DNA from: Listeria grayi DSM 20601
Lineage (GTDB): Bacteria; Bacillota; Bacilli; Lactobacillales; Listeriaceae
Reading direction: 5' to 3'
Assembly (NCBI RefSeq): GCF_000148995.1
Contig: NZ_GL538353.1
Location: 1 to 64,000 of the forward strand
DNA: 64,000 nucleotides
Part shown: one piece after another, positions 1 through 11,409 of the stretch
Layout of the letters: the number at the start of each line of letters is the position of its first letter
How positions within the stretch are numbered: the first letter of the stretch is position 1
Notes under the pieces: model-generated
Databases searched by the model: none
What the model was told of the DNA's origin: nothing
Seen by the model: the letters and a program-made list of their open reading frames with translations, nothing else
Position numbers and translations under genes: made by a program

Positions 1-694
<694 letters not shown>

Positions 695-767
695 TAAAAA
701 TGATTATCGGTGAAAACTTTACAATCTTTCTTCTCTAGTTTTGAGAGAATGTTTTTCTCTTATATTG

Positions 768-883
768 TCTGGTAGTTATGGCGAGAAGGTCACACCCGTT
801 CCCATCCCGAACACGGTAGTTAAGCTTCTCTGCGCCAATGGTAGTAGGGGGTTTCCCCCTGTGAGAGTAGGTCGCTGCCGGGC
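768..883 (+). rRNA. 5S ribosomal RNA
   Basis: A 116-base 5S gene follows the 23S gene after a 73-base spacer. Conserved blocks are TCACACCCGTTCCCATCCCG, AACACGGTAGTTAAGC and GTGAGAGTAGGTCGC. The ends TCTGGTAG and CTGCCGGGC pair to form helix I, which sets the boundaries to within one or two bases. It is the last gene of this rRNA operon, because a terminator follows at once and no tRNA genes come after it. Confidence 0.96.
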
Positions 884-889
884 ACCTTG

Positions 890-920
890 AAAAGTCTAGA
901 TATTTCTAGGCTTTTTATTT
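890..920 (+). terminator. Terminator of the rRNA operon
   Basis: Arms AAAAGTCTAGA and TCTAGGCTTTT, separated by TATT, form a stem followed by a T-rich run. The hairpin begins a few bases after the 5S gene. Confidence 0.8.
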
Positions 921-939
921 TGTTTTAAAGAGCTTTTTA

Positions 940-988
940 TTGTGCGTTTCTTCTAAATTTAGTATAATTAAAGTCAAAGTTAGTCAAA
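940..988 (+). promoter_or_regulatory. ctsR operon promoter with CtsR operator
   Basis: A -35 TTGTGC (940-945) and a -10 TATAAT (963-968) are separated by 17 bases. Just downstream is the tandem heptamer AGTCAAA (972-978), GTT, AGTCAAA (982-988), which matches the known CtsR box (two GTCAAA heptamers, 3-base spacer). Bound CtsR would sit on the transcription start, so the operon should be autorepressed and released by heat or by McsB. The motifs are seen; the regulation is inferred from the family. Confidence 0.93.
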
Positions 989-1009
989 GTTAAGAAAGGA
1001 GTCTATCCG

Positions 1010-1468
1010 TTGAAAAATATATCAGATATTATCGAAGCATATTTGAAACAAGTCTTAGAAAACAACGAAGCAATCGAGATAAAACGTAGTGAAGTTGCTG
1101 ATAAGTTTGAATGTGTTCCTTCGCAAATAAACTATGTTATTAATACACGCTTTACGATGGAGCGTGGATATATTGTAGAGAGCAAGCGCGGTGGTGGCGG
1201 TTATATCCGAATCATAAAAGTGAAAATGAATGATAAATTACAACTTTTAGAAGCTATTATTGCAATGTTGCATGACAAAAAAGTTTCTCAATCTTTTGCG
1301 GAAGATGTTATTTTCCGTCTGTTAGAAGAACGTGTTATCAATAAGAAAGAAGCAAGAATCATTTTATCTGCTTTAGATAGAGATGTTCTGATTTTGCCAT
1401 TACCGGATAGAGATATTTTACGGAGTCGCATTTTAGAATCAATGTTGGTTGCGCTAAAATATGATTAA
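1010..1468 (+). CDS. ctsR: CtsR, class III heat-shock repressor
   Basis: This 152-residue protein has the usual family length. It represses clp genes by binding tandem GTCAAA heptamers as a dimer. The N-terminal winged helix-turn-helix covers about residues 5-70. The arginine plus four-glycine loop (RGGGG, residues 60-64) is the heat-sensing wing tip described for CtsR. The C-terminal half is the dimerisation and ClpC/McsB contact domain. The start is TTG, with AAAGGAG 8 bases upstream. It is the first gene of a four-gene operon whose promoter carries a CtsR box, so it should control its own expression. Confidence 0.97.
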   Translation: MKNISDIIEAYLKQVLENNEAIEIKRSEVADKFECVPSQINYVINTRFTMERGYIVESKRGGGGYIRIIKVKMNDKLQLLEAIIAMLHDKKVSQSFAEDVIFRLLEERVINKKEARIILSALDRDVLILPLPDRDILRSRILESMLVALKYD

Positions 1469-1480
1469 CGAGGTGAGCTA

Positions 1481-1999
1481 ATGCTGTGTGAAGATTGTGG
1501 TAAAAATGAAGCAGTTGTGGTTATTAAACAAATAAATAATGAAGGACAAAGCAAAACATTGTATCTTTGCGAATCGTGTGCCGCAAAAAATCAACTGCAA
1601 TCATCTGAAAAATTTTCTGAAATTGTGGATACTTATACTGATTTCACATTGCAAATGTTGTCTTTATTACAAAACAAACAACATACTCACAGTGAAGAGA
1701 AAAGTTGTCCATCCTGCGGGTTAGCTTTTTCCGAATTTGTTGCTAATAATAGACTCGGTTGTGAACAATGTTATGAAGCCTTTCGGGAAAACTTGCTGCC
1801 CTATATAAGCCAAGTACAAAATAGTTATCGGCAGCACGTTGGGAAAAGGCCGATTGCAACTACAAAACAAGCTGATATTATAGAGCAGATCGAGGCGTTG
1901 AAAAGAAAGCTGCAAGAAGCGATCGAATCAGAAGCTTTTGAAGAGGCTGCCTTGTTAAGAGATCAAATTAAAGTGCTCAAGGGAGGGGATGCTGGATGA
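1481..1999 (+). CDS. mcsA: McsA, zinc-binding activator of the McsB arginine kinase
   Basis: The 172-residue protein has two pairs of zinc-binding cysteine motifs: CxxC at 3-6 and 30-33, and again at 76-79 and 94-97. A UVR-type helical domain ends the protein (about 133-170). In the family, McsA activates McsB and links it to ClpC during protein quality control. The ATG is preceded by GAGGTG. The stop overlaps the mcsB start by 4 bases (ATGA), which suggests translational coupling and matched amounts of the two partners. Confidence 0.96.
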   Translation: MLCEDCGKNEAVVVIKQINNEGQSKTLYLCESCAAKNQLQSSEKFSEIVDTYTDFTLQMLSLLQNKQHTHSEEKSCPSCGLAFSEFVANNRLGCEQCYEAFRENLLPYISQVQNSYRQHVGKRPIATTKQADIIEQIEALKRKLQEAIESEAFEEAALLRDQIKVLKGGDAG

Positions 2000-3027
2000 C
2001 AAACTTCTTTGAACCCCGTTTAAATACTTGGTTAGAAGCTCGAGGCGAAGAAAGTGATGTAGTCTTAAGTTCTCGTGTGAGAATTGCGAGAAACCTTCCG
2101 AATAAAGTGTTTCCAGTTTATTTGCAAAAAGAGCAAACTATTGATTCCGTATTTGGTAGCCTTGATGAAAGTTTTCAACTGTTGAAGATGAATGATATGC
2201 AAATGCTGGAAAAAGCATTACTTGTAGAGAAGCACTTTATCAGTCCTTACTTGATGAGTAAAAGCGAGCATGGTGCGGTTGCTATCAATGAAAAACAGAA
2301 TCTTAGTATCATGATCAATGAAGAAGACCATATCCGGATTCAGAGTATGGTCTCAGGATTGAATTTAGAAGAGGCTTTAGAAAAAGCACTTCAAATCGAA
2401 AATGAAATGGAAGCAAAATTGGGTTTTGCGTATGATGAACAGTTTGGTTATCTGACAAGCTGTGTTACAAATGTGGGGACTGGCCTAAGAGCTTCTGCTA
2501 TGGTACATCTTCCAGGGCTTGTGACAACAAAACAGATAAAAAAAATGATCGAAGCGATTAGGCACCTTGGCTTTGTGGTAAGAGGAATGTATGGAGAAGG
2601 CAGTCTGCCATCCAGTAATATTTTTCAGATTTCCAATCAAGTCACTCTAGGAAAAACGGAATTGGAAATTATTGAAGATTTAACGGAGATCGTTATGCAA
2701 GTCATTATGCAGGAACGAGTGGCACGAACAATGCTCAAGCAAAAATATCATATCGCGTTAGAAGATCGTATTTTTAGAGCGTATGGACTGCTTGAAAATT
2801 GCCGGATGATTACAGAAGCTGAAAGTTCAGATGCGATTTCTGATTTAAGACTAGGCGTAGAATTAGGGTATCTTGAGCATATTACTCGCGAAAAAGTGAA
2901 CGAACTGGTAATATTCTCGCAACCAGCATTTTTGCGACAAGCAGCTGGACATGATTTGAATGATTTTGAAGAGAAGGTAATTCGTGCAAGAGTCATAAGA
3001 GATTTATTAGAAAAAAATGAATCATAA
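1996..3027 (+). CDS. mcsB: McsB, protein arginine kinase
   Basis: The 343-residue protein is a bacterial guanido-kinase relative that phosphorylates arginines, marking proteins for ClpCP. Family features seen are the nucleotide-binding segment [12 protein letters not shown] (about 24-35) and the catalytic-core segment [15 protein letters not shown] (about 153-167). It overlaps mcsA by 4 bases and lies 29 bases before clpC, the unfoldase it serves. The length is normal and no core motif is disrupted. Confidence 0.96.
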   Translation: MTNFFEPRLNTWLEARGEESDVVLSSRVRIARNLPNKVFPVYLQKEQTIDSVFGSLDESFQLLKMNDMQMLEKALLVEKHFISPYLMSKSEHGAVAINEKQNLSIMINEEDHIRIQSMVSGLNLEEALEKALQIENEMEAKLGFAYDEQFGYLTSCVTNVGTGLRASAMVHLPGLVTTKQIKKMIEAIRHLGFVVRGMYGEGSLPSSNIFQISNQVTLGKTELEIIEDLTEIVMQVIMQERVARTMLKQKYHIALEDRIFRAYGLLENCRMITEAESSDAISDLRLGVELGYLEHITREKVNELVIFSQPAFLRQAAGHDLNDFEEKVIRARVIRDLLEKNES

Positions 3028-3056
3028 TTGAACGTAACATTAAGGAGGAATTCATT

Positions 3057-5522
3057 ATGATGTTTGGAAGATTTACACAACGAGCGCAAAAGGTTCTTGC
3101 ACTTTCCCAAGAAGAAGCTATCCGGTTAAAACACAGCAATCTTGGTACAGAACATATTTTACTAGGATTAGTAAGAGAAGGCGAAGGAATAGCTGCCAAG
3201 GCTTTATATGAGTTAGAAGTAAGTTCTGAAAAAGTACAACAAGAAGTAGAGGCATTGATCGGTGAGGGCGATAAAACCGTGACGACAATCCAATATACAC
3301 CTCGGGCTAAGAAAGTAATCGAACTTTCTATGGATGAAGCTAGAAAATTAGGTCATACGTATGTTGGTACGGAGCATATCTTATTGGGGCTGATCCGTGA
3401 GGGTGAAGGAGTAGCAGCTCGGGTATTAAGTAATTTAGGCGTTAGTCTAAATAAAGCAAGACAACAAGTCTTGCAGCTGTTAGGTAGTAGTGATGCTGCA
3501 AGTGCAGGCCGTCAAACCAATACACAAGCAACCCCAACATTAGACAGCTTGGCACGAGACCTGACTGTGATCGCAAGAGAAGAAAACTTGGATCCAGTGA
3601 TCGGGCGTGCAAAGGAAATTCAGCGCGTGATCGAAGTATTGAGCAGAAGAACGAAGAATAATCCAGTATTGATCGGGGAACCTGGTGTTGGTAAAACCGC
3701 GATCGCTGAAGGCTTAGCACAACAAATCGTTAAAAATGAAGTTCCGGAAACTCTTCGCGGAAAACGTGTCATGACACTTGATATGGGTACTGTGGTAGCC
3801 GGCACAAAATATCGTGGTGAATTCGAAGATCGTTTGAAAAAAGTAATGGATGAAATCAGACAAGCAGGGAACGTGATCCTGTTTATCGATGAACTTCATA
3901 CATTGATCGGTGCTGGTGGAGCAGAAGGTGCAATCGATGCGTCAAATATCTTGAAGCCGCCACTAGCTCGCGGAGAACTACAATGCATTGGTGCCACTAC
4001 TTTAGATGAATATCGCAAGTACATTGAAAAAGACGCTGCGTTAGAACGTCGTTTCCAACCCGTGAAAGTAGATGAACCAACTGTGGATGAGTCGATTCAA
4101 ATCTTGCACGGTCTGCGTGATCGTTATGAAGCACATCACCGTGTTGCCATCACGGATTCCGCATTAGAGGCTGCAGTACGCTTATCCGACCGCTATATTT
4201 CGGACCGCTTTTTACCAGATAAAGCAATCGATGTTATCGATGAAGCTGGTTCTAAAGTAAGGTTGAAAGCTTATACAACGCCATCTAATGTAAAACAAAT
4301 GGAAGAAGAACTTGCAGAATTGAAAAAAGAAAAAGACGCAGCTGTCCAAGGCCAAGAATTTGAAAAGGCTGCTTCGCTTCGTGATAAAGAACAAAAACTG
4401 AAAAAAGAACTAGAAAAAACAAAATCGACATGGCAGCAAAAGCAAGGAATGGATCATAATGAGGTAACCGAGGATATCGTGGCAGAAGTTGTTGCTAGCT
4501 GGACAGGAATTCCTGTGATGAAATTGGCAGAAACTGAGACCGATAAGTTGCTAAATATGGAGAAATTGCTTCACCAACGCGTCATCGGTCAAGAAAGTGC
4601 TGTTAAAGCAGTCTCCTTGGCTGTAAGACGTGCGAGAGCAGGACTCAAAGATCCTAAGCGCCCAATTGGTTCCTTTATCTTCTTAGGCCCAACTGGGGTC
4701 GGTAAAACAGAGCTAGCTAGAGCATTGGCTGAGTCGATGTTTGGCGATGAAGAAGCTATGATCCGAATCGACATGTCCGAGTATATGGAAAAATTCTCCA
4801 CTGCTCGTTTGGTCGGTTCGCCACCAGGATATGTAGGTTATGAGGAAGGCGGACAGCTGACAGAGAAAGTTCGTCAAAAACCTTATTCGGTCATCCTATT
4901 AGATGAAATCGAAAAAGCACATCCAGATGTATTCAACATGTTGCTTCAAGTTTTAGATGATGGCCGTTTGACAGATTCCAAAGGCCGTGTAGTCGATTTC
5001 CGAAATACCGTTATCATCATGACATCGAATGTCGGTGCGCGTGAAATGCAACAAGATAAATCGGTTGGCTTTTTGGTCACAGATCCACGGAAAGATCATA
5101 AAGCAATGGAACAACGCGTCTTGCAAGAATTGAAACAAGTTTTCCGTCCAGAGTTTATCAACCGGATTGACGAAACAATTGTTTTCCATGCTTTACAGGA
5201 TAAAGAATTGAAAGAAATCGTCACGCTGCTGACAAAACAATTGACGAAACGTCTTGCGGCTCAAGATATCCATGTTACGTTGACAGAAGGCGCAAAAGCA
5301 AAAATCGCCAAAGACGGCTACGATCCTGAATATGGAGCACGTCCGCTGAAACGGGCTATCCAACGCAACATCGAGGATAGACTTTCCGAAGAACTGCTTC
5401 GCGGAAAAATCGTTGTCGGCGATGCGGTAGAGATCGGCGTAAAAGCTGGCGAACTGGAAGTAAGAACAAATAAGAAAGCACCTGCTACTAAAAAGGCTGC
5501 TAAACAGGTAAAAACAAAATAA
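3057..5522 (+). CDS. clpC: ClpC, AAA+ unfoldase of the ClpCP protease
   Basis: This 821-residue HSP100 ATPase feeds McsB-marked or adaptor-bound proteins to ClpP. Two N-terminal Clp_N repeats cover about 1-145. The first ATPase module has Walker A GEPGVGKT (207-214) and Walker B VILFIDE. A UVR-containing middle domain rich in Lys/Glu lies near 420-460. The second ATPase module has Walker A GPTGVGKT (about 549). A Lys-rich tail ends the protein. AAGGAGG precedes two consecutive ATG codons, so the start could also be 3060. It is the last gene of the ctsR operon and is followed by a terminator. Confidence 0.97.
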   Translation: MMFGRFTQRAQKVLALSQEEAIRLKHSNLGTEHILLGLVREGEGIAAKALYELEVSSEKVQQEVEALIGEGDKTVTTIQYTPRAKKVIELSMDEARKLGHTYVGTEHILLGLIREGEGVAARVLSNLGVSLNKARQQVLQLLGSSDAASAGRQTNTQATPTLDSLARDLTVIAREENLDPVIGRAKEIQRVIEVLSRRTKNNPVLIGEPGVGKTAIAEGLAQQIVKNEVPETLRGKRVMTLDMGTVVAGTKYRGEFEDRLKKVMDEIRQAGNVILFIDELHTLIGAGGAEGAIDASNILKPPLARGELQCIGATTLDEYRKYIEKDAALERRFQPVKVDEPTVDESIQILHGLRDRYEAHHRVAITDSALEAAVRLSDRYISDRFLPDKAIDVIDEAGSKVRLKAYTTPSNVKQMEEELAELKKEKDAAVQGQEFEKAASLRDKEQKLKKELEKTKSTWQQKQGMDHNEVTEDIVAEVVASWTGIPVMKLAETETDKLLNMEKLLHQRVIGQESAVKAVSLAVRRARAGLKDPKRPIGSFIFLGPTGVGKTELARALAESMFGDEEAMIRIDMSEYMEKFSTARLVGSPPGYVGYEEGGQLTEKVRQKPYSVILLDEIEKAHPDVFNMLLQVLDDGRLTDSKGRVVDFRNTVIIMTSNVGAREMQQDKSVGFLVTDPRKDHKAMEQRVLQELKQVFRPEFINRIDETIVFHALQDKELKEIVTLLTKQLTKRLAAQDIHVTLTEGAKAKIAKDGYDPEYGARPLKRAIQRNIEDRLSEELLRGKIVVGDAVEIGVKAGELEVRTNKKAPATKKAAKQVKTK

Positions 5523-5530
5523 CATTAGGA

Positions 5531-5568
5531 GGGCCTTTTCCTTGAAAATCAGGAAAAGGCCCTTTAAA
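5531..5568 (+). terminator. Terminator of the ctsR-clpC operon
   Basis: A perfect stem of GGGCCTTTTCCT and AGGAAAAGGCCC encloses an 8-base loop and ends in TTT. It lies just after clpC and before radA. This argues against a radA start upstream of it. Confidence 0.85.
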
Positions 5569-5658
5569 TACATAATCAGCGTTGAAAAAACGATTTTAGA
5601 AAAAAACAAATACGAACGCATGATCTGTGTTAAAATAGCATCATGGGAGGCGAATACT

Positions 5659-7029
5659 TTGGCAAAAAAAACAACAAAATTTGTCTGCAATAATTGCGGC
5701 TATGAATCCCCGAAATGGATGGGGAAATGTCCGAGCTGCGGAGAATGGAATCAAATGGTAGAAGCGCTGACGCCAAGCAAAAAAGGCCGCGCAACCTTTT
5801 CACATACAGCTGGGGAACCAGCAAAAGCTACTCCTATCAATCAAGTAGCAAGTGAGAAAGAAGAACGGATCATGACGAAAATGCCGGAACTGAACCGGGT
5901 ATTAGGTGGTGGAGTAGTTGTCGGATCAATGATCTTGGTAGGTGGCGATCCCGGGATAGGGAAATCTACCCTTCTTCTGCAAGTTTCAGCAGAACTAAGT
6001 GTATCAGGGAAAAAAGTCCTTTATATATCCGGCGAAGAATCTGTACGGCAAACAAAACTGCGTGCAGAGCGCCTGCAAGTGTCAGGAGACAATCTGTATC
6101 TATTTGCAGAGACCAACTTAGAGGCCATCCAAGATACGATCCAGTTTGTCAAACCGGAATTTGTCGTTATCGATTCCATTCAAACCATTTACCATCCCGA
6201 TGTTACGAGTGCTGCCGGAAGCGTTTCACAAGTTCGAGAGTGTACGGCAGCATTGATGCAGATCGCTAAAACACAAAACATTGCTATCTTTATTGTTGGT
6301 CATGTAACGAAGGAAGGCGCGATCGCTGGGCCTCGTTTATTAGAACATATGGTAGATACAGTGCTGTATTTTGAAGGTGAGCGCCACCATGCTTACCGAA
6401 TTTTACGGGCTGTGAAAAATCGTTTTGGTTCTACAAATGAACTGGGCATATTTGAGATGCGCGATGTCGGTTTAGTAGAAGTGGCGAATCCTTCAGAAGT
6501 TTTCCTCGAAGAACGTTTAGAAGGCGCTTCGGGATCGACTGTTGTGGTTTCATTAGAAGGCACAAGGCCAGTATTAGTAGAGATACAAGCACTTGTATCC
6601 CCAACCATGTATGGAAATGCGAAACGTATGGCAACGGGACTTGATCATAATAAAGTTTCTTTGATCATGGCGGTTTTAGAAAAACGGGCAGGACTGATGC
6701 TGCAGAACCAAGATGCGTATTTAAAGGCAGCTGGCGGTGTGAAATTGGACGAACCGGCAGTCGATTTGGCAATTGCTATCAGCATTGCATCCAGCTATCG
6801 GGATAAACCGACAAATAACACAGATTGTTTTATCGGGGAAGTCGGATTGACTGGAGAAATACGCCGAGTGTCGAGAATCGAGCAACGCGTAAAAGAAGCA
6901 GCAAAATTAGGGTTTAAACGTATTTTTATCCCAAGCAACAATGAAGGAAGCTGGAAAGTTCCTGCAGGCATTGAGATCATCGGAGTAGATACGATTACGC
7001 AAGCATTAATAAAAGCACTACCGAAATAA
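5659..7029 (+). CDS. radA: RadA, DNA repair ATPase
   Basis: RadA is a RecA-like helicase that promotes branch migration in recombinational repair. With the TTG start at 5659 the protein is 456 residues, the usual length. An upstream in-frame start would read through the clpC terminator, and GGGAGG lies 8 bases before this TTG. Domains in order: C4 zinc finger with cysteines 10, 13, 24 and 27; RecA core with Walker [11 protein letters not shown]; the RadA-specific KNRFG motif; and a C-terminal Lon-protease-like domain. A possible -10 TAAAAT lies at 5631-5636. Confidence 0.96.
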   Translation: MAKKTTKFVCNNCGYESPKWMGKCPSCGEWNQMVEALTPSKKGRATFSHTAGEPAKATPINQVASEKEERIMTKMPELNRVLGGGVVVGSMILVGGDPGIGKSTLLLQVSAELSVSGKKVLYISGEESVRQTKLRAERLQVSGDNLYLFAETNLEAIQDTIQFVKPEFVVIDSIQTIYHPDVTSAAGSVSQVRECTAALMQIAKTQNIAIFIVGHVTKEGAIAGPRLLEHMVDTVLYFEGERHHAYRILRAVKNRFGSTNELGIFEMRDVGLVEVANPSEVFLEERLEGASGSTVVVSLEGTRPVLVEIQALVSPTMYGNAKRMATGLDHNKVSLIMAVLEKRAGLMLQNQDAYLKAAGGVKLDEPAVDLAIAISIASSYRDKPTNNTDCFIGEVGLTGEIRRVSRIEQRVKEAAKLGFKRIFIPSNNEGSWKVPAGIEIIGVDTITQALIKALPK

Positions 7030-7038
7030 AAAATCTTG

Positions 7039-7108
7039 ATTACAATTTGCGGTATAGCATTTTTATGGTGTAGAATGGAAGTGCGTTTACTGTATCGCAA
7101 ACTGTAAT
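7039..7108 (+). repeat. Long imperfect inverted repeat between radA and yacL
   Basis: Positions 7039-7057 can pair with 7090-7108. This gives 19 pairs with one mismatch and two G-T wobbles around a 32-base loop. The cores are ATTACAATTTGCG and CGCAAACTGTAAT. There is no T-run, so it is not a simple terminator. A candidate promoter (TTGCGG at 7047-7052, 18-base gap, TAGAAT at 7071-7076) lies across the left arm and loop. Its function is unknown. Confidence 0.7.
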
Positions 7109-7140
7109 TTATTTTATAGAAAAGAAAGGAGGAAAATAAC

Positions 7141-8217
7141 ATGTTGAAATGGGTCATTCGTATATGCCTGATTTTGATTGGAGCTACATTGGGCGTTGTA
7201 GAGCTGCCTTATCTTTGGAGCGCGCTCGGCCTCGAGAATCAGATTTTCCTTAATAACCCTTATACAAATGTTTTGATTGGTGCACTTATATTTTATCTTA
7301 TTACTTTCTGGGCGGTGAAATATATCGAAGCCGCATTTAACTGGTTAGAGAGAAAATTGACAGGAATCTCAGGTTCTACATTGATTTACGGCGGATTAGG
7401 CTTGATCGTTGGGTTGATCATCGCCTATTTAGTTGGAAATGCGCTTAGCCAAACACGAATACTAATTATCAATTCTATCGTTCCGATTCTCTTGACCCTT
7501 GTTTTAGGATATTTAGGTTTCCGAGTGGGGAACAGCAGAAAAAATGAGTTGGTCAACTTATTCAGTAATCGGATGACAAAGAAAAAAGCAGCAGAAGAAC
7601 CACAAGAAAAAACTGAAAAATTTGGGCAGAAATATAAAATTTTGGACACAAGTGTTATTATTGACGGACGAATTGCCGACATCCTACAAACAGGATTTTT
7701 AGACGGCACGATCGTTATCCCATTATTCGTTTTAGCGGAGCTCCAGCATATCGCTGATTCTTCTGATACATTGAAACGCACGCGGGGAAGAAGAGGGCTC
7801 GATATCTTGAATCGAATCCAAAAAGATCCAACGATCGCAGTAGAGATGTATGATGGGGATTTTGAAGAAATCCCGGAAGTAGATAGTAAATTGATCAAAC
7901 TTGCGAAATTAATGGATGGAATCGTAGTCACGAACGACTATAATCTGAATAAAGTCTGTGAGTTCCAAAATGTTCCGGTACTTAACATCAATGATCTTGC
8001 CAATGCTGTGAAACCTGTAGTGTTGCCGGGCGAGAAGATGACTGTATTGATCGTTAAAGACGGGAAAGAACATAATCAAGGTGTTGCTTATTTAGATGAC
8101 GGAACAATGATCGTCGTAGAAGAAGGACGTAAATTTATCAATGAAACCAAACAAGTTGAAGTGACAAGTGTACTGCAGACTTCAGCTGGAAGAATGATTT
8201 TTGCAAAGCCAGTTTGA
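7141..8217 (+). CDS. YacL-like PIN/TRAM membrane protein
   Basis: The 358-residue protein begins with about four hydrophobic segments (residues 1-130). A PIN nuclease-like domain with the acidic start [13 protein letters not shown] follows at about 175, and a C-terminal TRAM domain at about 290-350 is expected to bind RNA. It belongs to the conserved yacL family that lies between radA and ispD in Bacillus and Listeria. Its substrate has not been established as far as I know. The ATG is preceded by AAAGGAGG. The stop lies 16 bases before ispD. Confidence 0.9.
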   Translation: MLKWVIRICLILIGATLGVVELPYLWSALGLENQIFLNNPYTNVLIGALIFYLITFWAVKYIEAAFNWLERKLTGISGSTLIYGGLGLIVGLIIAYLVGNALSQTRILIINSIVPILLTLVLGYLGFRVGNSRKNELVNLFSNRMTKKKAAEEPQEKTEKFGQKYKILDTSVIIDGRIADILQTGFLDGTIVIPLFVLAELQHIADSSDTLKRTRGRRGLDILNRIQKDPTIAVEMYDGDFEEIPEVDSKLIKLAKLMDGIVVTNDYNLNKVCEFQNVPVLNINDLANAVKPVVLPGEKMTVLIVKDGKEHNQGVAYLDDGTMIVVEEGRKFINETKQVEVTSVLQTSAGRMIFAKPV

Positions 8218-8233
8218 TAAACGGAGCCGCGAT

Positions 8234-8932
8234 ATGGAGTATGAATTGATTTTATTAGCTGCAGGTCAAGGAAAACGGATGCAGTTGAAAAAGAACAAGA
8301 TCTGGTTGGAAATTGGCGGGAAGCCGCTTTTTATGCATAGTCTTGCCCTGTTTTTGGCAGATGAACGATGCAAGCAGATCATTCTTGTTTGTCGAGAAGA
8401 GGAACAATCAGAATTGCGTTCTGTTTTAAAAAGGGACATGAAAACTTACAGCGACCGAATTACCCTCGTTTCCGGCGGGGCAGAAAGGCAGTGGAGTGTG
8501 GGCTGTGGGTTGGATCACTGTTCTGGTGAACGCCCGATCCTTATCCATGATGGTGCCAGACCGTTTCTCGATAAAGTAGTCGTCGAGCGAATTCTGATAT
8601 GCTTAACACAGAGTGATGCTGTGATCTGCGGTGTCCCTGCTAAAGATACGATCAAACGGGTAAAGCAAGGTGTAGTAGTCGAAACACCTGACCGAAGTGA
8701 ATTGTGGCAAGTCCAGACTCCACAGGGGTTTCAGCCAAACGTTATCAAGTTGGCACATAAGATAGCGAAAAAGGAAAAATACTTAGGTACAGATGACGCA
8801 AGTTTAGTCGAATATATTGGTAAACGTGTTGAAATGGTGGAAGGAAGCTATCACAATATCAAGCTGACTACTCCTGATGATATCGTCATCGCAAAGGCTA
8901 TTCTGAAGGCAAGGAGAGGTGACAGAGCATGA
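8234..8932 (+). CDS. ispD: IspD, 2-C-methyl-D-erythritol 4-phosphate cytidylyltransferase
   Basis: IspD adds CMP to methylerythritol phosphate in the MEP route to isoprenoids. The CTP-binding signature LAAGQGKRM is at residues 7-15, and HDGARPF and the TPQGF segment follow. The ATG at 8234 gives 232 residues, the usual length. A frame start at 8201 would overlap yacL and lacks a ribosome site, while ACGGAG precedes 8234. The last 4 bases overlap ispF. This is the usual Bacillus/Listeria ispD-ispF pair. Confidence 0.95.
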   Translation: MEYELILLAAGQGKRMQLKKNKIWLEIGGKPLFMHSLALFLADERCKQIILVCREEEQSELRSVLKRDMKTYSDRITLVSGGAERQWSVGCGLDHCSGERPILIHDGARPFLDKVVVERILICLTQSDAVICGVPAKDTIKRVKQGVVVETPDRSELWQVQTPQGFQPNVIKLAHKIAKKEKYLGTDDASLVEYIGKRVEMVEGSYHNIKLTTPDDIVIAKAILKARRGDRA

Positions 8933-9402
8933 TCCGAATCGGACAAGGCTATGATGTTCATCAATTAGCTGAAAATCGCAAGTTGATTATTGGCGGGATT
9001 GAGATTCCTCATGAGCTTGGACTTTTAGGGCACAGTGATGCAGATGTATTGCTTCATGCCATCACAGATGCTATTATAGGTGCTGTCTGTAAGCGCGATA
9101 TTGGGTATTTTTTTCCTGACACGGATGACCAGTATAAAGATGCTGATTCTAGTCAGCTACTTTCGATCATTTGGAAAGAGATCCAGCAGGATGGCTACCA
9201 ATTAGGAAATTTAGACTGTACGGTCATTGCAGAGAAACCAAAAATGGCTCCCTACATCAAGGCAATGCGTGAACATATCGCGGAGCTTTTAGGAGCAGAA
9301 TTAGACCAAGTAAATGTTAAAGCTACGACATCGGAAATGATGGGATTTGTTGGTCGAGAAGAAGGGATCGCAAGTCTAGCTGTAGTTTTATTGGAAAAAT
9401 AA
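8929..9402 (+). CDS. ispF: IspF, 2-C-methyl-D-erythritol 2,4-cyclodiphosphate synthase
   Basis: The 157-residue enzyme closes the cyclodiphosphate ring and releases CMP. The metal-site motif DVH lies at residues 8-10. [19 protein letters not shown] (about 33-51) and the C-terminal [15 protein letters not shown] are characteristic. It overlaps ispD by 4 bases and ends 13 bases before gltX, so it probably belongs to the same transcript. Confidence 0.96.
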   Translation: MIRIGQGYDVHQLAENRKLIIGGIEIPHELGLLGHSDADVLLHAITDAIIGAVCKRDIGYFFPDTDDQYKDADSSQLLSIIWKEIQQDGYQLGNLDCTVIAEKPKMAPYIKAMREHIAELLGAELDQVNVKATTSEMMGFVGREEGIASLAVVLLEK

Positions 9403-9415
9403 AAGGAGTGTTTGT

Positions 9416-10885
9416 ATGATGGAAGGATCAAAAAAAGTACGGGTGCGTTATGCACCAAGTCCAACTGGCTTTTTGCATATAGGGAATGCACGTACAGCTT
9501 TATTCAATTATTTATTTGCGAAACATCACGGCGGGGACTTTATCGTCCGGATTGAAGATACAGATGCAAAACGTAATGTTGAAGGCGGAGAAGAAAGCCA
9601 AATGAACAATTTGAAATGGCTCGGCGTAGAATGGGACGAAGGTGTCGATGTTCCTGGGAAGTACGGACCATACCGCCAATCCGAGCGTGCAGATATTTAC
9701 AATCCGCTGATTGAAGAATTGTTGGAAAAAGGTTTAGCGTATAAATGTTACTGTACAGAAGAAGAATTGGATGCAGAACGAGAAGCACAAAAAGCGCGCG
9801 GCGAGATGCCTCGTTACAGCGGAAAATGTCGTCACTTGACTAAAGAACAACAAGCTGAAAAAGAAGCACAAGGAATTCGTCCTAGTATCCGCTTCAAAGT
9901 TCCTGCTGATGAAACAATTACGTTTAACGATATTGTAAAAGATGAAGTATCCTTTGACTCAAACGGCATTGGCGACTTCGTCATTGTTAAAAAAGACGGA
10001 ATTCCTACGTACAACTTTGCTGTAGCAGTGGATGACCATATGATGGAGATCTCGCATGTGTTGCGTGGTGATGATCACATTTCCAATACGCCAAAACAAT
10101 TGATGATCTATAAAGCCTTTGGCTGGGAACCACCTGTATTTGGCCATATGACATTGATCGTCAATGAAAGTAGAAAAAAACTAAGCAAGCGCGATGGTTC
10201 CATTATCCAATTTATCGAGCAATATCGTGATCTTGGATATTTACCAGAGGCATTATTCAACTTTATCGCTATGCTTGGCTGGTCGCCTGAAGGAGAAGAA
10301 GAGATTTTCTCGAAAGAAGCGTTTATCAAGATATTTGATGAAAATCGTTTGTCCAAGTCTCCGGCATTATTTGATAAAGCTAAGCTGACATGGGTAAACA
10401 ATCAATATGTGAAAGCTTTGCCGCTTGAAAAAGTAGTTGAATTATCCTTACCTCATTTGCAAGAAGCAGGTGTTGTTTCTAAGGAGTTGACGGCGGAAGA
10501 AGCCGAATGGGTCAATAAATTAGTTTCGCTTTACCATGAGCAAATGAGTTACGGAGCAGAGATCGTTCCATTGTCGGAGATGTTCTTTACTGATGAAGTT
10601 ACCTTTGATGCGGAAGAACAAGAAGTGTTAGAGGCAGAAACTGTTCCTGTCGTGATTGATGCTTTTGCAAAAGAAGTGGCAGAATTGGAAAATTTTGAAG
10701 CAGCTGAGATCAAAGCAGCTATCAAACGGGTTCAAAAAGCAACATCTGTAAAAGGAAAAGGATTGTTCATGCCGATTCGAATCGTAACAACAGGGGAAAT
10801 GCACGGTCCTGAATTACCTCTTGCTATTGAAGTATTAGGCAAAGAAAAGGTATTGAAACGTCTTCATAGTTGGTTGAATAAATAA
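9416..10885 (+). CDS. gltX: Glutamyl-tRNA synthetase
   Basis: The 489-residue class I synthetase has the HIGH-type motif in [14 protein letters not shown] and the KMSKS-type motif KLSKRDG. Most Firmicutes have no glutaminyl-tRNA synthetase, so the enzyme probably also charges tRNA-Gln before amidation; that is family knowledge, not seen here. AAAGGAG precedes two ATG codons (9416 and 9419). In L. monocytogenes, as I recall, cysE follows directly. Here an oxidoreductase insertion separates them. Confidence 0.97.
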   Translation: MMEGSKKVRVRYAPSPTGFLHIGNARTALFNYLFAKHHGGDFIVRIEDTDAKRNVEGGEESQMNNLKWLGVEWDEGVDVPGKYGPYRQSERADIYNPLIEELLEKGLAYKCYCTEEELDAEREAQKARGEMPRYSGKCRHLTKEQQAEKEAQGIRPSIRFKVPADETITFNDIVKDEVSFDSNGIGDFVIVKKDGIPTYNFAVAVDDHMMEISHVLRGDDHISNTPKQLMIYKAFGWEPPVFGHMTLIVNESRKKLSKRDGSIIQFIEQYRDLGYLPEALFNFIAMLGWSPEGEEEIFSKEAFIKIFDENRLSKSPALFDKAKLTWVNNQYVKALPLEKVVELSLPHLQEAGVVSKELTAEEAEWVNKLVSLYHEQMSYGAEIVPLSEMFFTDEVTFDAEEQEVLEAETVPVVIDAFAKEVAELENFEAAEIKAAIKRVQKATSVKGKGLFMPIRIVTTGEMHGPELPLAIEVLGKEKVLKRLHSWLNK

Positions 10886-10889
10886 AATA

Positions 10890-10927
10890 AAAACGATCTT
10901 TCGATTAAAGAAAGATCGTTTTTTTAT
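10890..10927. terminator. Bidirectional terminator between gltX and the MerR-type gene
   Basis: Arms AAAACGATCTTTC and GAAAGATCGTTTT around GATTAAA, with T-runs readable on both strands, serve gltX (+) and the converging regulator (-). The regulator's stop codon lies inside the 3' T-run. Confidence 0.88.
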
Positions 10928-11304
10928 TTACAGCTGGTATCGCCGTTGGAAACCAAAGTATGCTCGTAATTTGTGATTTTTCGTTCTAGTGTTTTCAATT
11001 CTTCGGCGATTTTCTTTTGCTGATCCAATACGAATTCTCGTGTCTCTTTCAATAATTCTAACCGCTCGGCGATTGTTTTGTCGCCGTCTACGACTAATGT
11101 CATGTAGTGTTTGATTTGTTTTAGAGGCATTCCTGAATTTCTAAGGCACTTGACAAAATGTATGGAAATAAGATCTTTTTCAGTGAAAACACGATTATTA
11201 TTTGCATCGCGCTGCACAGCTGGCAAAAGGCCTTTATCATGATAAAAGCGCAGTGCATAAGTACTTAAACCTTCTTTTTCGGCGGCTTCTTTAATCGTAT
11301 ACAT
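10924..11304 (-). CDS. MerR-family transcriptional regulator
   Basis: The 126-residue protein has a MerR-type N-terminal winged helix: YTIKEAAEKEGLSTYALRFY (residues 2-21) and the HDKGLLPAVQRDANNNR wing region. A long C-terminal coiled coil for dimerisation follows (about 75-118). There is no cysteine-rich metal site; the only cysteines are C50 and the C-terminal one, so it looks like the AdhR/NmlR-like or aldehyde/redox-sensing branch. It is transcribed away from the dehydrogenase-reductase pair and probably controls it through the dyad at 11336-11354. Confidence 0.88.
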   Translation of the reverse strand: MYTIKEAAEKEGLSTYALRFYHDKGLLPAVQRDANNNRVFTEKDLISIHFVKCLRNSGMPLKQIKHYMTLVVDGDKTIAERLELLKETREFVLDQQKKIAEELKTLERKITNYEHTLVSNGDTSCK

Positions 11305-11332
11305 AATTTTTCCTCCTTTTAGAAAAAGATAC

Positions 11333-11363
11333 TTGCCTTCTAGTAACTATAAGGTATTATACT
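11333..11363 (+). promoter_or_regulatory. MerR-type promoter with 19-bp spacer and dyad operator
   Basis: A -35 TTGCCT (11333-11338) and a -10 TATACT (11358-11363) are 19 bases apart, the over-long spacer typical of MerR-activated promoters. Inside the spacer is the dyad CCTTCTAGT-A-ACTATAAGG (11336-11354, one mismatch). It reads towards the SDR gene, so activation by the divergent MerR protein is the likely mode. Confidence 0.82.
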
Positions 11364-11409
11364 CAATCTGTAGTTGAAAAACAAATGAGAAAGGTTGAGG
11401 TGATCCACT

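Noticed and set aside
5542-5658. Longer RadA starting upstream
   Set aside because: It would begin inside the clpC terminator and lacks a ribosome site; the TTG at 5659 has GGGAGG and matches the family start.
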